A stretch of DNA of 22,944 bases from Leptospira alstonii serovar Sichuan str. 79601 (GCF_000347175.1 NZ_ANIK01000005.1:1-22944); one strand, 5' to 3'; positions 1 through 15,688 are shown, counted from the first letter of the stretch. Numbers and translations are program-made. The notes: generated by a model from the letters alone, not told the origin.

Positions 1-1
1 T

Positions 2-385
2 TTACTTTGTGAGGTATGTGACTTTAAGAGATTTAAAACAGCCGGTTCTTTCATGAGCTTTCTTGGGCTGGTTCCTGGAGAATATTCCAGCGGTTCCAAA
101 AGAAAACAAACGGGGATTACAAAAACGGGAAGTCCCAGACTTAGAAGGATTTTGACGGAAGCTGCTTGGCAGCATCGCTTTCCCGGAACAGGTAGTAAGA
201 TCGTAACTGCAAGGAGGGTCGGACAACCTGCGTTAGTCGTTGCTTTAGCAGAAAAAGCTTCCTTAAGATTACACAAGAAGTTTCGTAATATGCAGCAAAG
301 AGGAAAAACACCTCAAGTAATGATAACGGCAGTCTCACGAGAGCTATCCGGTTTTCTTTGGGCAGCGATGAATCTAGTAGCTTAG
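2..385 (+). CDS. IS110-family transposase, C-terminal part (5' end outside window)
   Basis: The frame is open from the first bases of the window to a TAG at 383-385, so only the last ~127 residues are present. They match the C-terminal (Transposase_20) domain of IS110/IS116/IS902 recombinases: a [12 protein letters not shown] block, then [19 protein letters not shown], and the typical tail ending near [10 protein letters not shown]. In this family the DEDD domain is N-terminal and would lie left of the window; the SG-containing C-terminal domain carries the serine now thought to act in recombination. IS1533 of L. borgpetersenii is a known IS110-family element in the genus, but identity with it cannot be judged here. 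What is visible has no frameshift or stop, so the copy may be intact. The noncoding DNA after the stop holds a large inverted repeat (402-615). Confidence 0.88.
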   Translation, partial: LLCEVCDFKRFKTAGSFMSFLGLVPGEYSSGSKRKQTGITKTGSPRLRRILTEAAWQHRFPGTGSKIVTARRVGQPALVVALAEKASLRLHKKFRNMQQRGKTPQVMITAVSRELSGFLWAAMNLVA

Positions 386-399
386 AGTTAGAATAATGT

Positions 400-620
<221 letters not shown>

Positions 621-843
621 AATGCGAAAAAATATTTACGGCTCGGTTGGGTGCGCCATATCAGAGTTAATCCTAAAATTTTCACAATGCAAAAATTCCC
701 TCACAGATGCGAAAAAGGAAACTGGATTTACGGCAAACTCTTAGCATCCGACCCGCCGACAGTCGTCAAATTGCATACAATATTTTTATAATATAATAAA
801 ATCATACTTTTTGCAAGTAAAAATTCAGAATCTACAAAACCTC

Positions 844-871
844 GTCGGAACTCCGACATTTTACATGTCGG
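844..871. repeat. Double palindrome of the GTNGGA..TCCNAC family
   Basis: GTCGGA-AC-TCCGAC (844-857) is a palindrome, and its right part pairs again downstream: CCGACAT (853-859) with ATGTCGG (865-871). The first palindrome has the same layout as the one at 1131-1148, with a G-to-C change in one arm matched by C-to-G in the other. Confidence 0.6.
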
Positions 872-1130
872 TAGAAAGAAAGCGAGATGCCAGGAATGAA
901 TATTCCAAAATCCTCCTCGACTTGCGAATTGGTTACGGCTCTCGCAAATCGCACGGCAAAGAAGAACATTGAATTCAAACCCATCTTTCAACCGCCAAAC
1001 GCGCGTTAATCAGGAGCCGGTCTTAAAATGTTAAAGGAAATTTGTAGTAGTTCCCACGTTTCAAGGGTTAGGATTTTACATACAGCTACAGCTGTACCTA
1101 ATTCTTATCCACTCGTCCCTAACATCGAAT

Positions 1131-1170
1131 ATGTGGGAGTTCCCACATTTTCAAGTTTTGAGACAGGCTC
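1131..1170 (+). repeat. Dispersed repeat unit with 8-bp palindrome
   Basis: ATGTGGGA-GT-TCCCACAT (1131-1148) is a perfect palindrome followed by a stretch ending TTTTGAGACAGGCTC. A close relative lies on the minus strand at 22391-22427 (same GGGAGTTCCC start and TTTTGAGAC-GG end, few mismatches). The 16-base core GGGAGTTCCCACATTT at 1135-1150 also occurs inside the DUF1564 gene (22624-22639, minus). The unit touches the stop codon of the DUF1566 lipoprotein gene. Confidence 0.6.
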
Positions 1171-1853
1171 TAAGGGAGATTCCTCACACAACGAACGAAG
1201 TGTCGGCTCGTTTTCGCAAAAGCGGTCTCTTCTCCGAAATGAGTGGCTCCGAAATTTACGGCACGAGCCGTATCCACCGTTCCTTCTTTCGCCCAAGAGG
1301 TCCAATAATAGTCTTCCAAGGTATTCGGAAATTTTAAAAGAAGGGCGTTCAAACTTCCGGAACCCGCCAAGGCCTTTAACTCCGAAAAGGTGGGAAGTCT
1401 CCAATCGAAATGACCTCCGGTACGATCCTGATTGCAGGAGTCGTAAGCCTCACTCGTTCCTGTAAGCCCGGGTATTTGTCCGACCAAAACCTGAGGTAAG
1501 GAAATCGTATTACAGTCGTTCAGATTGAGGGAACAATACTGAAAAAGAGCCGCCCCGTATCTTCCGATGATCGTAGTTGTGTCGTTGATTCCCTCACAAT
1601 CGTACTGACCGTTTTGTCCGACTCTAAGAACCTGGCCTTGTGTACAAATTTTCCACATAAGACCGCTCGTAGAATTCGTGATCGTTCCCGAAGCCGTGTT
1701 CGCCGAATAAGGATCGAACAATAACATTCCCGCAAGAAGGACTTTCGCGTCTTCATTGATAAAACCCAGGGTCGTATCGTCCGGTTTTTCCTCGCAATTT
1801 GCAAAAAGAAAAAGTGAAATACTGAGTATTAGAATATTCTTATATTTTTTCAT
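1170..1853 (-). CDS. Lipoprotein with DUF1566 (Lcl C-terminal-like) domain
   Basis: The protein has 227 residues. A signal peptide with Lys at positions 2, 3 and 5 and a hydrophobic core ends in a lipobox LFANC, so the mature chain is probably lipidated at Cys20 and anchored to a membrane. From about residue 62 the sequence follows the DUF1566 pattern: TSGLMWK, then [13 protein letters not shown] near 150, YYWTSW near 184, and a closing HFVRCVRN. This domain is common in exported bacterial and spirochaete proteins; its function is not established. Six or more Cys in the mature chain suggest disulfides outside the cytoplasm. The ATG lies 7 bp beyond the stop of the upstream Omp85-type gene, so both are probably on one mRNA. 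The stop codon sits at the edge of a dispersed repeat, which may have reshaped the 3' end. Confidence 0.85.
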   Translation of the reverse strand: MKKYKNILILSISLFLFANCEEKPDDTTLGFINEDAKVLLAGMLLFDPYSANTASGTITNSTSGLMWKICTQGQVLRVGQNGQYDCEGINDTTTIIGRYGAALFQYCSLNLNDCNTISLPQVLVGQIPGLTGTSEAYDSCNQDRTGGHFDWRLPTFSELKALAGSGSLNALLLKFPNTLEDYYWTSWAKEGTVDTARAVNFGATHFGEETAFAKTSRHFVRCVRNLP

Positions 1854-1860
1854 GATTTCC

Positions 1861-3396
1861 TCAGAAAATGTGATTAAAGTTCATAAATACCTGTTTGTCT
1901 TCCTTGGAAATGGCATAATCCAACATCAGGATCGTACTCTGGTTCCAAGCGATTCTAAATCCCAAACCCCGGGAATATTTATAATCTTTAAGTCCCACCT
2001 TATGCTCGTCGTCCCATACCCGACCGAAATCCATAAAAGGCACCAAATTCAAGGCGAAATGTTGTCCGGCCACGTTAAAATCGAAAAATTTCCAGCGAAG
2101 TTCGATGTTTCCCCATCCCATCGCCTTCCCCGCAAAACGATCCTGTTTGTAACCGCGTAAGGTTCTTAAACCACCGAGCCCCGTAATCCCGCCTTCCGTT
2201 GACCAGAGATTTCTATATTCAAAAAAGGGAGCGTCTCCCTCGGTCAAACCGAACGCGCCTCGACCAGCGATCACCAGTTTATCAAAAACTTTCGGAAACG
2301 GACTATAAAACAATTTCAACTGGGTAAAATACTTGGAATATTGAAAATCGGATCCGAAGGATTTGGCGACTTTTTCATAAGTTGTTTCTAAAAACATTCC
2401 TCGGTTCGGATCGGGTTCCAAATCCCGAGTATCCAAAACCAATCCGAATCGTATCGAGTTCACGTTACCGCCGTTGGCTCCGATGATTTTTCCCGCCTCG
2501 GCGTCTTCGGTTACTTTCGTTTTTGCGTTCGGCGCCGTACCCGAATTGCTAAGCGGAGTCCCTTCCGTCAACGGATCCGTACTTTTTACAAACTGGCCGT
2601 CAAAGGTTTTGATGATGTTTTGGGAAACCCTAAGTCCAGCAACCGTCCGGACCAAACCTCCGAAAAAGATATGTTCCCCGCTGATATTGGCCTGCGGAGA
2701 ACGGATGTCGTAGCGATTGTACATTCGATCGGTAACTCGAAACGCGTCGTTAGCGGGAAAACCGGAATAATTGGTTCCCTGAAAATCGAGAGGATCTCCG
2801 GGCCCGCCCGGCCTCGTGAAGTAGATATTCTTTTCCCGTTCGTGATAAGTCGCGTTTCTTACGATTTCCCCGCCGGATTGATTTCGCTCCTGATACGAAA
2901 GTGTCTCCAAGGATTTCTCGCCGATTCCGTAGTACAAGGTGTTCGGATTGGTATCGTAAATCAAATCTCCTCGTAGTCTCCACTTGGTATCGAAAACATA
3001 CGGTGCGTCGAAGCTGATATCCTGGTACTGTCTGTTTTTAGTCGTATTAAAATACTGCGCAAACATCCGAAAACGATAAGGAGTATATTCAAAAAACGGA
3101 TCGGACTTTTTACCGTTATTGATTAAGAATACGCGAACCCCATAACCCACACCCACGTTCGGATCGGAGTTCAAAAGAGGAAGACCCGTAGGAAACCAAC
3201 CTTCTTTCTTTTTACAGATATCCTCCGGCCTCAGACGTCTCATTTCCGAGATGAAAAAGGGTAAATCCGTCCTTGGCTTTCTCGCAACGTCGTCCGTAAA
3301 GGCCAGTTTCGAACAATCCTCTTGTCCATACGTCGACCCTGCGGTAAGAAAAAGCAGGCTCATTGCAACACTTACGATTTTCAGAAATTTCTTCAT
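1861..3396 (-). CDS. Omp85/BamA-TamA-like outer-membrane barrel (surface antigen family), no POTRA repeats
   Basis: The protein has 511 residues with a cleavable signal peptide (KK at 2-3, cleavage likely after about residue 24). The C-terminal two thirds look like the Omp85 barrel (bacterial surface antigen family): alternating aromatic strands, an [11 protein letters not shown] segment matching the RG[FY] motif of loop 6, GRVWDD and GLGFRI blocks, and a final Phe, the usual signal for barrel insertion. The N-terminal ~100 residues are too short for the five POTRA domains of BamA, so this is not the main assembly factor; short Omp85-like proteins of this kind occur in spirochaetes and Bacteroidetes with unknown roles. 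A TTGACA on the minus strand (3455-3450) could be a -35 element, but I see no good -10. The gene is followed 7 bp later by the DUF1566 lipoprotein, hinting at a barrel-lipoprotein pair. Confidence 0.85.
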   Translation of the reverse strand: MKKFLKIVSVAMSLLFLTAGSTYGQEDCSKLAFTDDVARKPRTDLPFFISEMRRLRPEDICKKKEGWFPTGLPLLNSDPNVGVGYGVRVFLINNGKKSDPFFEYTPYRFRMFAQYFNTTKNRQYQDISFDAPYVFDTKWRLRGDLIYDTNPNTLYYGIGEKSLETLSYQERNQSGGEIVRNATYHEREKNIYFTRPGGPGDPLDFQGTNYSGFPANDAFRVTDRMYNRYDIRSPQANISGEHIFFGGLVRTVAGLRVSQNIIKTFDGQFVKSTDPLTEGTPLSNSGTAPNAKTKVTEDAEAGKIIGANGGNVNSIRFGLVLDTRDLEPDPNRGMFLETTYEKVAKSFGSDFQYSKYFTQLKLFYSPFPKVFDKLVIAGRGAFGLTEGDAPFFEYRNLWSTEGGITGLGGLRTLRGYKQDRFAGKAMGWGNIELRWKFFDFNVAGQHFALNLVPFMDFGRVWDDEHKVGLKDYKYSRGLGFRIAWNQSTILMLDYAISKEDKQVFMNFNHIF

Positions 3397-3759
3397 GGAT
3401 TTCCTATTTCTTTATTTCAGATCAAAACGGAAACCGTTCAGGCATATACTGTCAATTGGATTTTTCAAAGAATCCGGAAATACGTTCCGAATTCTCAGAC
3501 GAAACTTCTTTTATCCATAACATTTGATATGATATCTTGGTAAATTTATTTTCGAATGAGTTGGGAGTATCGTTCTAAAAAAAGCTGTCAGGAAAAGAAG
3601 GGAGAAAATGACAACGATCAAACGTTACATGAAGCGTTTAAGTGGAAAGTAATCGAGGAAATATAGGATCGCAAATAACGTGAATTCGTGGAGAAAATTT
3701 GGGCGAATCAATTTATGAATTTTGAATCAAAGATTCACACTTCTTTAAGCCGTTGGGTT
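3397..3759. other. Intergenic region between M23 peptidase and Omp85-like gene
   Basis: About 360 bases without a supportable gene. It must contain the promoter of the Omp85-like gene (right side of that gene on the minus strand) and the end of the M23 gene. A short AACGG-aaa-CCGTT inverted repeat at 3426-3438 lies in the probable leader of the Omp85-like gene. I see no rho-independent terminator. Confidence 0.5.
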
Positions 3760-4470
<711 letters not shown>

Positions 4471-4645
4471 TTTCGTCTCAGCGATGCAAATGTTATCGTT
4501 GGAATCGTCTTCTACAAAAACAACTTTTATAGGACACGACTTACTTGCGTGCTGCGTTGTTAAGTGTCAGGAATCTGCGCCTAAAAGGCGGATTTGCGCT
4601 AAAATTCACGTTCACTCATAAGTAGGACTTAAGCAATTTCTAATA

Positions 4646-7400
<2,755 letters not shown>

Positions 7401-7465
7401 CGAAAACAATCTTCCCAAAGAATCGTTTTTAGAAAAGCTAGTTTTTGCCGCGCCAGAGATCGAAG

Positions 7466-7559
7466 CGACGCGAAAGCGGTCCGCAGGACCGGAGCGAATG
7501 CGAAGTCGCGAAAGAGCTCGGTCCATTCCTTGAGCAAAGCTCAAGGAATGGAGGCGCCC
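7466..7559 (-). repeat. Two-hairpin dispersed repeat, copy 1
   Basis: Read on the minus strand: GGGCG (7559-7555), hairpin 1 with perfect 13-bp arms and a TTT loop (7523-7551; arm CCATTCCTTGAGC), then GGACCGAGCTCT, hairpin 2 with CGGTCC/GGACCG arms (7477-7491), and the closing box CGCTTTCGCGTCG (7478-7466). The same boxes in the same order flank different hairpins at 15070-15204. The element fills the space between the exported-protein gene and the acyltransferase gene. No T-run follows the hairpins, so it is not a classic terminator. Confidence 0.75.
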
Positions 7560-7564
7560 CCGTT

Positions 7565-8681
<1,117 letters not shown>

Positions 8682-8696
8682 GAGCTTTTCCGGTTC

Positions 8697-8753
<57 letters not shown>

Positions 8754-8809
8754 GGTGTTCGAATTGACAGCCCGTTCCCGTTTTTTTCGGGTTTTTCACA
8801 GATAAGACT

Positions 8810-10485
<1,676 letters not shown>

Positions 10486-10487
10486 TC

Positions 10488-11311
10488 ATGTTTCTGTCGT
10501 CCCGAATTTTCGCAAAACCTTCGATCCTAGTTTTACTTTCGATCCTTCCCGGAATTTTATCCGCCTCTCCTAAAAACCCCGGAGTGTTCGAACTCTTGGG
10601 CGGGTACCAACCGGACTTAGGCGGAAATAAATTCTTTCCCGACTTCTTTCCGAAACGTACGGCGCAAATGGGAAGCCTTCCTTCCAGCGGAGTCGTTTCC
10701 AAAGAAGAGGAAGAAACGGAAAATACCGAGGAAGAGGAAAAGGAAGAAAAACAGGAAGGATATTACGAAAATCGAAAGGCCGAGGCGGGAGTTTGGATGG
10801 GCGCGTCGAATCCTTGGCCCGGAACCGAAACTCAAAAATATCTGGATACTACCTTGGGCGGAGGTTTCTTTTTTAGGATTCCCTGGCCTTGGATTTTTTA
10901 TCTCGAAATGGGCGCCTTTTACGCGAACTATCTTTCCGCTACGGAGAGAGGTTTGACTACGATTCCGGTTTACCTCGCCTTAGGTTATAAGATTCCGGTC
11001 GATCTTCCGATTTCGTTCATCATTCGTGCGGGAGGCGGGGAAGCCTTTGTGGTCGCAAGGCCTTCCAACACTTCTCGTTGGGACCACATGATGATCGTGG
11101 GTTTGGAAACGAGTTTTGTGGCCGGAAAAAAAATCAGAATCGGAATCCGAATCGATTACAATAAGATCTACGAGTCTCAAATGAACGCGCCTGCGGAAGC
11201 GAAATATTATTACACGAGTCCTTACAGCGATTCCAGGCTGAACAATCCGAATTATTATAGGGTTGTCGACACTGAATTTTTTCATTTCGGTTTGATGGTG
11301 AGCGTATTTTT

Positions 11312-11315
<4 letters not shown>
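10488..11315 (+). CDS. Probable outer-membrane beta-barrel protein, unknown function
   Basis: The 275-residue product has a signal peptide ending around LSASP (about residue 26). Residues ~73-93 are an acidic low-complexity stretch made almost only of Glu with some Lys/Thr/Asn. From ~95 to the end the pattern is amphipathic strands rich in Gly and aromatic residues (GVWMGAS, GGGFFFRIPW, FYLEMGAFYANY, HFGLMVSVFL), as in a small 8-stranded barrel. The last residue is Leu instead of Phe, but the final strand otherwise fits. I cannot place it in a named family. It starts 2 bp after truA and its TGA stop overlaps the ATG of the next gene (ATGA), so it is probably coupled to the downstream lipoprotein. 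Confidence 0.75.
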
Positions 11316-12586
<1,271 letters not shown>

Positions 12587-12639
12587 TTCGCGACCCGTAG
12601 AGTTAAGGTTTAAAACCCGCCGTTGAGGAGATTTCTTTC

Positions 12640-12933
12640 CTGAAACTAAAATTAATACTTTTAACAATGATAACTTTGACTCAATGTATTGCCGATTCCG
12701 AACGAACGAATTGCAGAGAAAATTTAGCGGAGATCAATTTTGAACGGGATACGTTACTCGCCATCTTACTTGCCCCGAAAAATGATTCCGGCAACCCGCA
12801 AAATGAAATCAACAAGTCGGCCTATTTTGCATACTATGATTATCTTTATGAAAAATCGATCGAAAGAGAAAGAAAATGCGATAACGATTTTATCTTGAAA
12901 ATTTTTTCACCCGAATCCAAGGATCTTCAATAG
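12640..12933 (+). CDS. Small lipoprotein, apparent CTG start
   Basis: The product has about 97 residues if it starts at CTG 12640. That start gives KLKLILLTMITLTQC, a complete lipoprotein signal with lipobox LTQC and Cys16, and it lies 9 bases after GAGGAG (12625-12630). The first ATG (12667) lies inside the hydrophobic core, only six residues before the Cys, too late for a working signal peptide. No ATG, GTG or TTG lies between the upstream in-frame stop (12604-12606) and 12667. The mature chain is Glu/Lys/Asn-rich with a Tyr/Phe patch (AYFAYYDYLYE) and two further Cys. Function is unknown. It follows the large lipoprotein by 53 bp and may be the last gene of that unit. Confidence 0.65.
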   Translation: MKLKLILLTMITLTQCIADSERTNCRENLAEINFERDTLLAILLAPKNDSGNPQNEINKSAYFAYYDYLYEKSIERERKCDNDFILKIFSPESKDLQ

Positions 12934-12945
12934 AGGATTGCAAAA

Positions 12946-12971
12946 GAATTTTTTAATATAGAAAAAAATTC
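12946..12971. terminator. Possible bidirectional AT-only hairpin between convergent genes
   Basis: GAATTTTTT (12946-12954) pairs with AAAAAATTC (12963-12971). It lies in the 54-bp gap between convergent lipoprotein genes, and T-runs occur in both directions. The stem has almost no G-C pairs, so its strength as a terminator is doubtful. Confidence 0.3.
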
Positions 12972-12987
12972 AGACGACGAGCAATTC

Positions 12988-13416
12988 TTATTTCGTAGAA
13001 GAAGGAACGGAAATCGTTTCTAAGAAAGTGTTGTACTCGGCGCACTCCGGAATCTGGTAGGTAACGATAGAACCGCAATCCGCACGTTCCACATTTTTGA
13101 TACAAAGCTCCGCTTCCAACTTCAGACTATCGCTGAGTTTTTTTAAAACGATCGGCTCGGACTTATCGTAGTCGAAATTAAAATCGCTATAACACTGGGC
13201 GTTATCCGGATAAGTAAGAGCGGCTTCCTTTCTGAGTTTTCCTTCCAAAGAAGAAAGATAAGGTTCTTTGCAACGGCTCATTTGAGAACAGTACGCTTCG
13301 GCGACTCTTTTAAACGTTTCTGCAGAAGCGGACTGTGAGGAAGTTTTTTTTCCACACTGAATCGTAAACAGTCCGGCGAGAAGCAACGCTAATATTCCTT
13401 TTAAATTGCCGCACAT
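12988..13416 (-). CDS. Cys-rich lipoprotein of unknown function
   Basis: The 142-residue protein has a signal peptide with lipobox FTIQC (Cys21). The mature part contains six further Cys spread over the chain (AYCSQMSRC, AQCYSD, ELCIKN, ADCGS, PECAEY), suggesting disulfide bonds outside the cytoplasm; the spacing recalls a small helical disulfide-bonded domain common among leptospiral lipoproteins. No family name can be given. The start at 13416 is ATG with no clear Shine-Dalgarno. It is convergent with the small lipoprotein gene and lies 108 bp after the amidohydrolase gene on the same strand. Confidence 0.75.
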   Translation of the reverse strand: MCGNLKGILALLLAGLFTIQCGKKTSSQSASAETFKRVAEAYCSQMSRCKEPYLSSLEGKLRKEAALTYPDNAQCYSDFNFDYDKSEPIVLKKLSDSLKLEAELCIKNVERADCGSIVTYQIPECAEYNTFLETISVPSSTK

Positions 13417-13524
13417 ATAGAAAGAATGGAGACGGAACTCTCGTTGGCAAGTTTTTTCCGGACTTCGACATGGAATTGGAACCGAGATTTTAAAACCAAA
13501 AAAGATCCCTTTTACGAGTTCGTC

Positions 13525-14484
13525 TTAAATCGAAATCCGAAAAAGTTTCGCGCTGTTTTCCAGAAAAATCTTCCTTTTGATTTCCTCGGAAAGGGGAGAA
13601 TTCAAAAGATTACAGATCGGATGACTGAGGGTGTACGGAATATTCGGAAAATCCGAACCGAAATGAACCCGATCCGGATAACGTTCTATAATTTCAAGAC
13701 AACGATCCGTATTTTCTCCCGTAGCCAAAAAGTCCACAAAGACCATCGTAGTATCCAAACGAAGCTCAGGATAAATTCTTAAAAGTTCGGCGTATTCCCA
13801 AACTTCCGAAGCTCCCATATGAGCGACTACGACCTTCAATTTCGGATAACGTTCTATAAAGGATTTAAAATATTTAATATTCGTATAAAGCCCCGGAAGA
13901 GGAGCGTCTCCCGAATGGATCACGAGTGGAATTTCTTTTTTTTCAAGATAAGAGAACGTCTCCGAAAGTTCGATTCTTGTCAGATCCAACCGACCCACTT
14001 CGCAATGAAGTTTAAATCCTTTAAATCCGTATTCTTCCACGGCTCGTTTCGTATAATCGAAACAACCTTCTTCGGGGAAGAAGGTTCCGAAAAGGATCCC
14101 ACCTTTCGTATCGGAATGGGTTTCAAATACCCATCGATTCAGTCCTTCCGCCATTCTTTCCTTATGAGCGTAGTTCAAAGTAGTGAAATGAAAAATCCGA
14201 TTTTCCCTTAGGATTTCCAGTCTTCTTATTTCCGTTTCCCGGTACGCGATTTCCCAATGAACTCCGTCGAACCATTTCCAAATTCGTTTCATCACGTATT
14301 CCGGAAAAAAATGCGTATGAATATCGATGATGAACGAAAGCCCGTATTTTTCCAAAAGAGGAATGTGTGCGGGAAAGACATCGTCCCTTAAAGGAGGAAG
14401 ATTTTTCGGATCTTTCCAAGGAAACGGAGAATGCTCCGGAGAGATTCGATTGGAAGAAAGAATATAATGACAACAAGGCAACAT
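13525..14484 (-). CDS. Amidohydrolase_2-type metal-dependent hydrolase
   Basis: The 319-residue protein carries the metal-site signature of the Amidohydrolase_2 (TIM-barrel) family: DIHTHFFP (His56, His58), GFKLHCE (His160), LVIHSGD (His190), VVVAHMG (His222) and HFGSDFP (Asp278). These residues normally bind zinc or another divalent metal and activate water or catalyse decarboxylation (aminocarboxymuconate-semialdehyde decarboxylase belongs here). The substrate cannot be inferred. No signal peptide or membrane segment, so probably cytoplasmic. An unusual ~50-residue N-terminal extension rich in Pro, Asp and His precedes the first motif; its PFPWKDPKNLPPLRDD segment looks conserved rather than random. 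It is transcribed away from the DUF1145 gene. Confidence 0.85.
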   Translation of the reverse strand: MLPCCHYILSSNRISPEHSPFPWKDPKNLPPLRDDVFPAHIPLLEKYGLSFIIDIHTHFFPEYVMKRIWKWFDGVHWEIAYRETEIRRLEILRENRIFHFTTLNYAHKERMAEGLNRWVFETHSDTKGGILFGTFFPEEGCFDYTKRAVEEYGFKGFKLHCEVGRLDLTRIELSETFSYLEKKEIPLVIHSGDAPLPGLYTNIKYFKSFIERYPKLKVVVAHMGASEVWEYAELLRIYPELRLDTTMVFVDFLATGENTDRCLEIIERYPDRVHFGSDFPNIPYTLSHPICNLLNSPLSEEIKRKIFLENSAKLFRISI

Positions 14485-14529
14485 ACATTCAATATCTTAC
14501 TTTACGAATTCGAGTCAATCGATTGAATC

Positions 14530-14621
14530 TTTTTTCCTTGGTCTATCCGGTAGAAAAGTTATGCGGTTCTTCATTACGAATGGGAAACCCTTTTTTCCTT
14601 GACCGGTCCGACCGAAAAGTT
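14530..14621. repeat. Imperfect 31-bp direct repeat, 61 bp apart
   Basis: Bases 14530-14560 and 14591-14621 match at 24 of 31 positions; both start TTTTTTCCTTG and end GAAAAGTT, with a TCCG in the middle. They lie in the 249-bp gap between the divergent amidohydrolase and DUF1145 genes, where regulator sites would be expected. A duplicated fragment without function is equally possible. Confidence 0.5.
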
Positions 14622-14733
14622 TCAATAACGAAAAATTTTTTATAACCGATTTCAAATAGAATCCTTCGTATCTTGAAATCTAGTTTTCAAACGAAAGAAA
14701 AAATTTTTGAAGCGCGTTTTAGGAACAAAACCT

Positions 14734-15003
14734 ATGAATTCGTTATTACAAGCCGTCAAAATCGGAATCGCTTTTTTTTGGATCGTATTCGGGGCCGATC
14801 TGTTCGGTTGGATTCAAATGGGAGAACCGATCGACTTTCTAATTCAAACGATCGGATTTGGAACGTTTGTTGTACATCTATTCGAGATCTCTTATTTCTG
14901 GTTCACACTCAGATACAAATCGACAAACGTCTTTGGGGACGTTCTACAAATTTTGGCCTTCGGAGTCTTTCATATGATTCCTCTACGAAACAAACGTATC
15001 TAA
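14734..15003 (+). CDS. DUF1145-like small membrane protein
   Basis: The start chosen is ATG 14734 with AGGA nine bases upstream, giving 89 residues; a TTG at 14707 would add nine residues and lacks a better signal. The sequence has three hydrophobic segments (about 9-25, 38-56 and 72-82), with the pattern of DUF1145 (E. coli YhhL-like): FFWIVFGADLF, then VVHLFEISYFWFTLR, and a closing LAFGVFHMIPLRN. Family function is unknown; location is the inner membrane. It is a single gene with its own leader. Confidence 0.7.
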   Translation: MNSLLQAVKIGIAFFWIVFGADLFGWIQMGEPIDFLIQTIGFGTFVVHLFEISYFWFTLRYKSTNVFGDVLQILAFGVFHMIPLRNKRI

Positions 15004-15069
15004 CGTCTCGTATCACGACCCGTTACTCGAACGTTATATAACTAACGCAAATTTTACGGTTAAAAATTT

Positions 15070-15204
15070 GGGCGAATCCGGCTCTTGGCTTTGCCAAGAG
15101 CCGGACCGCGCTTTCAGCTCCAATCAACAAATTGATGATGCTCTAAATGCGAAATTCTTTCGTCATTTTAATTTGTTGATTCCGCCTCAATCGCTTTCGC
15201 ATCG
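15070..15204 (+). repeat. Two-hairpin dispersed repeat, copy 2
   Basis: Order on the plus strand: GGGCG (15070-15074), hairpin 1 with perfect 13-bp arms and TTT loop (15077-15105; arm TCCGGCTCTTGGC), GGACCGCGCTTT, a long hairpin 2 with 12-bp arms AATCAACAAATT (15122-15133) and AATTTGTTGATT (15170-15181), and CGCTTTCGCATCG (15192-15204). The boxes match copy 1 (7466-7559, minus) while both hairpins have different but still fully paired sequence. Confidence 0.75.
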
Positions 15205-15289
15205 GTATTCACGTTACCGGTCTCTATAAAATTGAGTACCGATAGTTTTTATCGCAAAACACTGCTTCAATTCAAAATATTAGGCACTT

Positions 15290-15319
15290 CATTAGATTTG
15301 TTGAAAAATTAATTCTCCA
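15290..15319 (+). repeat. Half copy of the 18066-18166 inverted-repeat element
   Basis: Thirty bases match 18066-18095 with a single mismatch (T15297 versus G18073), then similarity stops. The right end of the element is missing here. It lies about 30 bp from the broken 3' end of the nitronate monooxygenase remnant. Confidence 0.7.
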
Positions 15320-15350
15320 AAAGATTCATCGGGGCAAACGATTTAGAATA

Positions 15351-15650
15351 TCAGAATATTCTTTGTGCGACGGCGATCAACGCGTCCGCACCGGCCTTTG
15401 CGATAATATTATAATATCTTAAAGTAGTCACGTCGCAAAAAACCTTAGCGCCCGCGCTTTTAGCCTCGTTTACTACGGTGCGCGGACTTCCCAAACTTGT
15501 GATCAAAAGTTCCACCTTTGCGTCCAAAACGATTTCCAATAGTTTGGACCAATTTGGGTTATGCGATTTATGAAGAATCAAATTTACGCCGATCGGCTTT
15601 TTCGTTTTGGAACGAATTTCCCGAAGTCCTTCTTTCAGTTGTGAGGATTT
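15351..15650 (-). pseudogene. Nitronate monooxygenase (2-nitropropane dioxygenase) remnant
   Basis: The minus-strand frame reads LKEGLREIRSKTKKPIGVNL, then VELLITSLGSPRTVVNEAKSAGAKVFCDVTT and AGADALIAV, the pattern of the N-terminal third of FMN-dependent nitronate monooxygenases. A full enzyme has about 310-370 residues and continues with the GGEAGGH flavin-binding region; here the frame ends only five residues after ALIAV. The N-terminal start region is also missing: upstream the frame runs into the start of the divergent ABM gene. Both ends are gone, so this is a remnant. A 76-residue frame from 15581 could be called as a gene by software but would be non-functional. The lost 3' part borders a dispersed repeat, suggesting a repeat-associated deletion. 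Confidence 0.75.
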
Positions 15651-15688
15651 TTCTTCCCAAAAGACAAGCGTTTCGAAACTCTGAATCT

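Larger units (their letters stand above)
15004..15350. other. Repeat-filled gap after the DUF1145 gene
   Basis: About 350 bases with no gene. It is almost fully taken up by copy 2 of the two-hairpin repeat (15070-15204), a further perfect 7-bp inverted repeat (ATCGGTA 15201-15207 with TACCGAT 15237-15243) and a 30-bp half copy (15290-15319) of the element found complete at 18066-18166. Confidence 0.6.

Noticed and set aside
728..991. Minus-strand open frame of 87 codons
   Set aside because: No family features, spans the palindrome at 844-871, and lies in a repeat-rich gap with AT-rich runs; probably chance.
1028..1465. Plus-strand open frame of 145 codons containing VGVPTF
   Set aside because: Most of it is antisense to the DUF1566 lipoprotein, which has a signal peptide and domain match; the VGVPTF part comes from the dispersed repeat.
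4572..4594. Hairpin AATC..CGCC-TAAAA-GGCG..GATT between the M23 and carrier genes
   Set aside because: The stem is interrupted by a 2-base bulge and has no T-run; possible structure but no assignable role.
7401..7544. Longer acyltransferase product starting at 7544
   Set aside because: The extra 48 residues come from the two-hairpin repeat and do not resemble the family.
8771..8796. CCCG-(T)7-CGGG-T5 hairpin upstream of the DUF2225 gene as an attenuator or terminator
   Set aside because: The stem has only four pairs, and no plus-strand gene ends before it.
15518..15688. N-terminal extension of the ABM gene
   Set aside because: It is the antisense of the nitronate monooxygenase remnant; the ABM fold starts at the ATG 15689.
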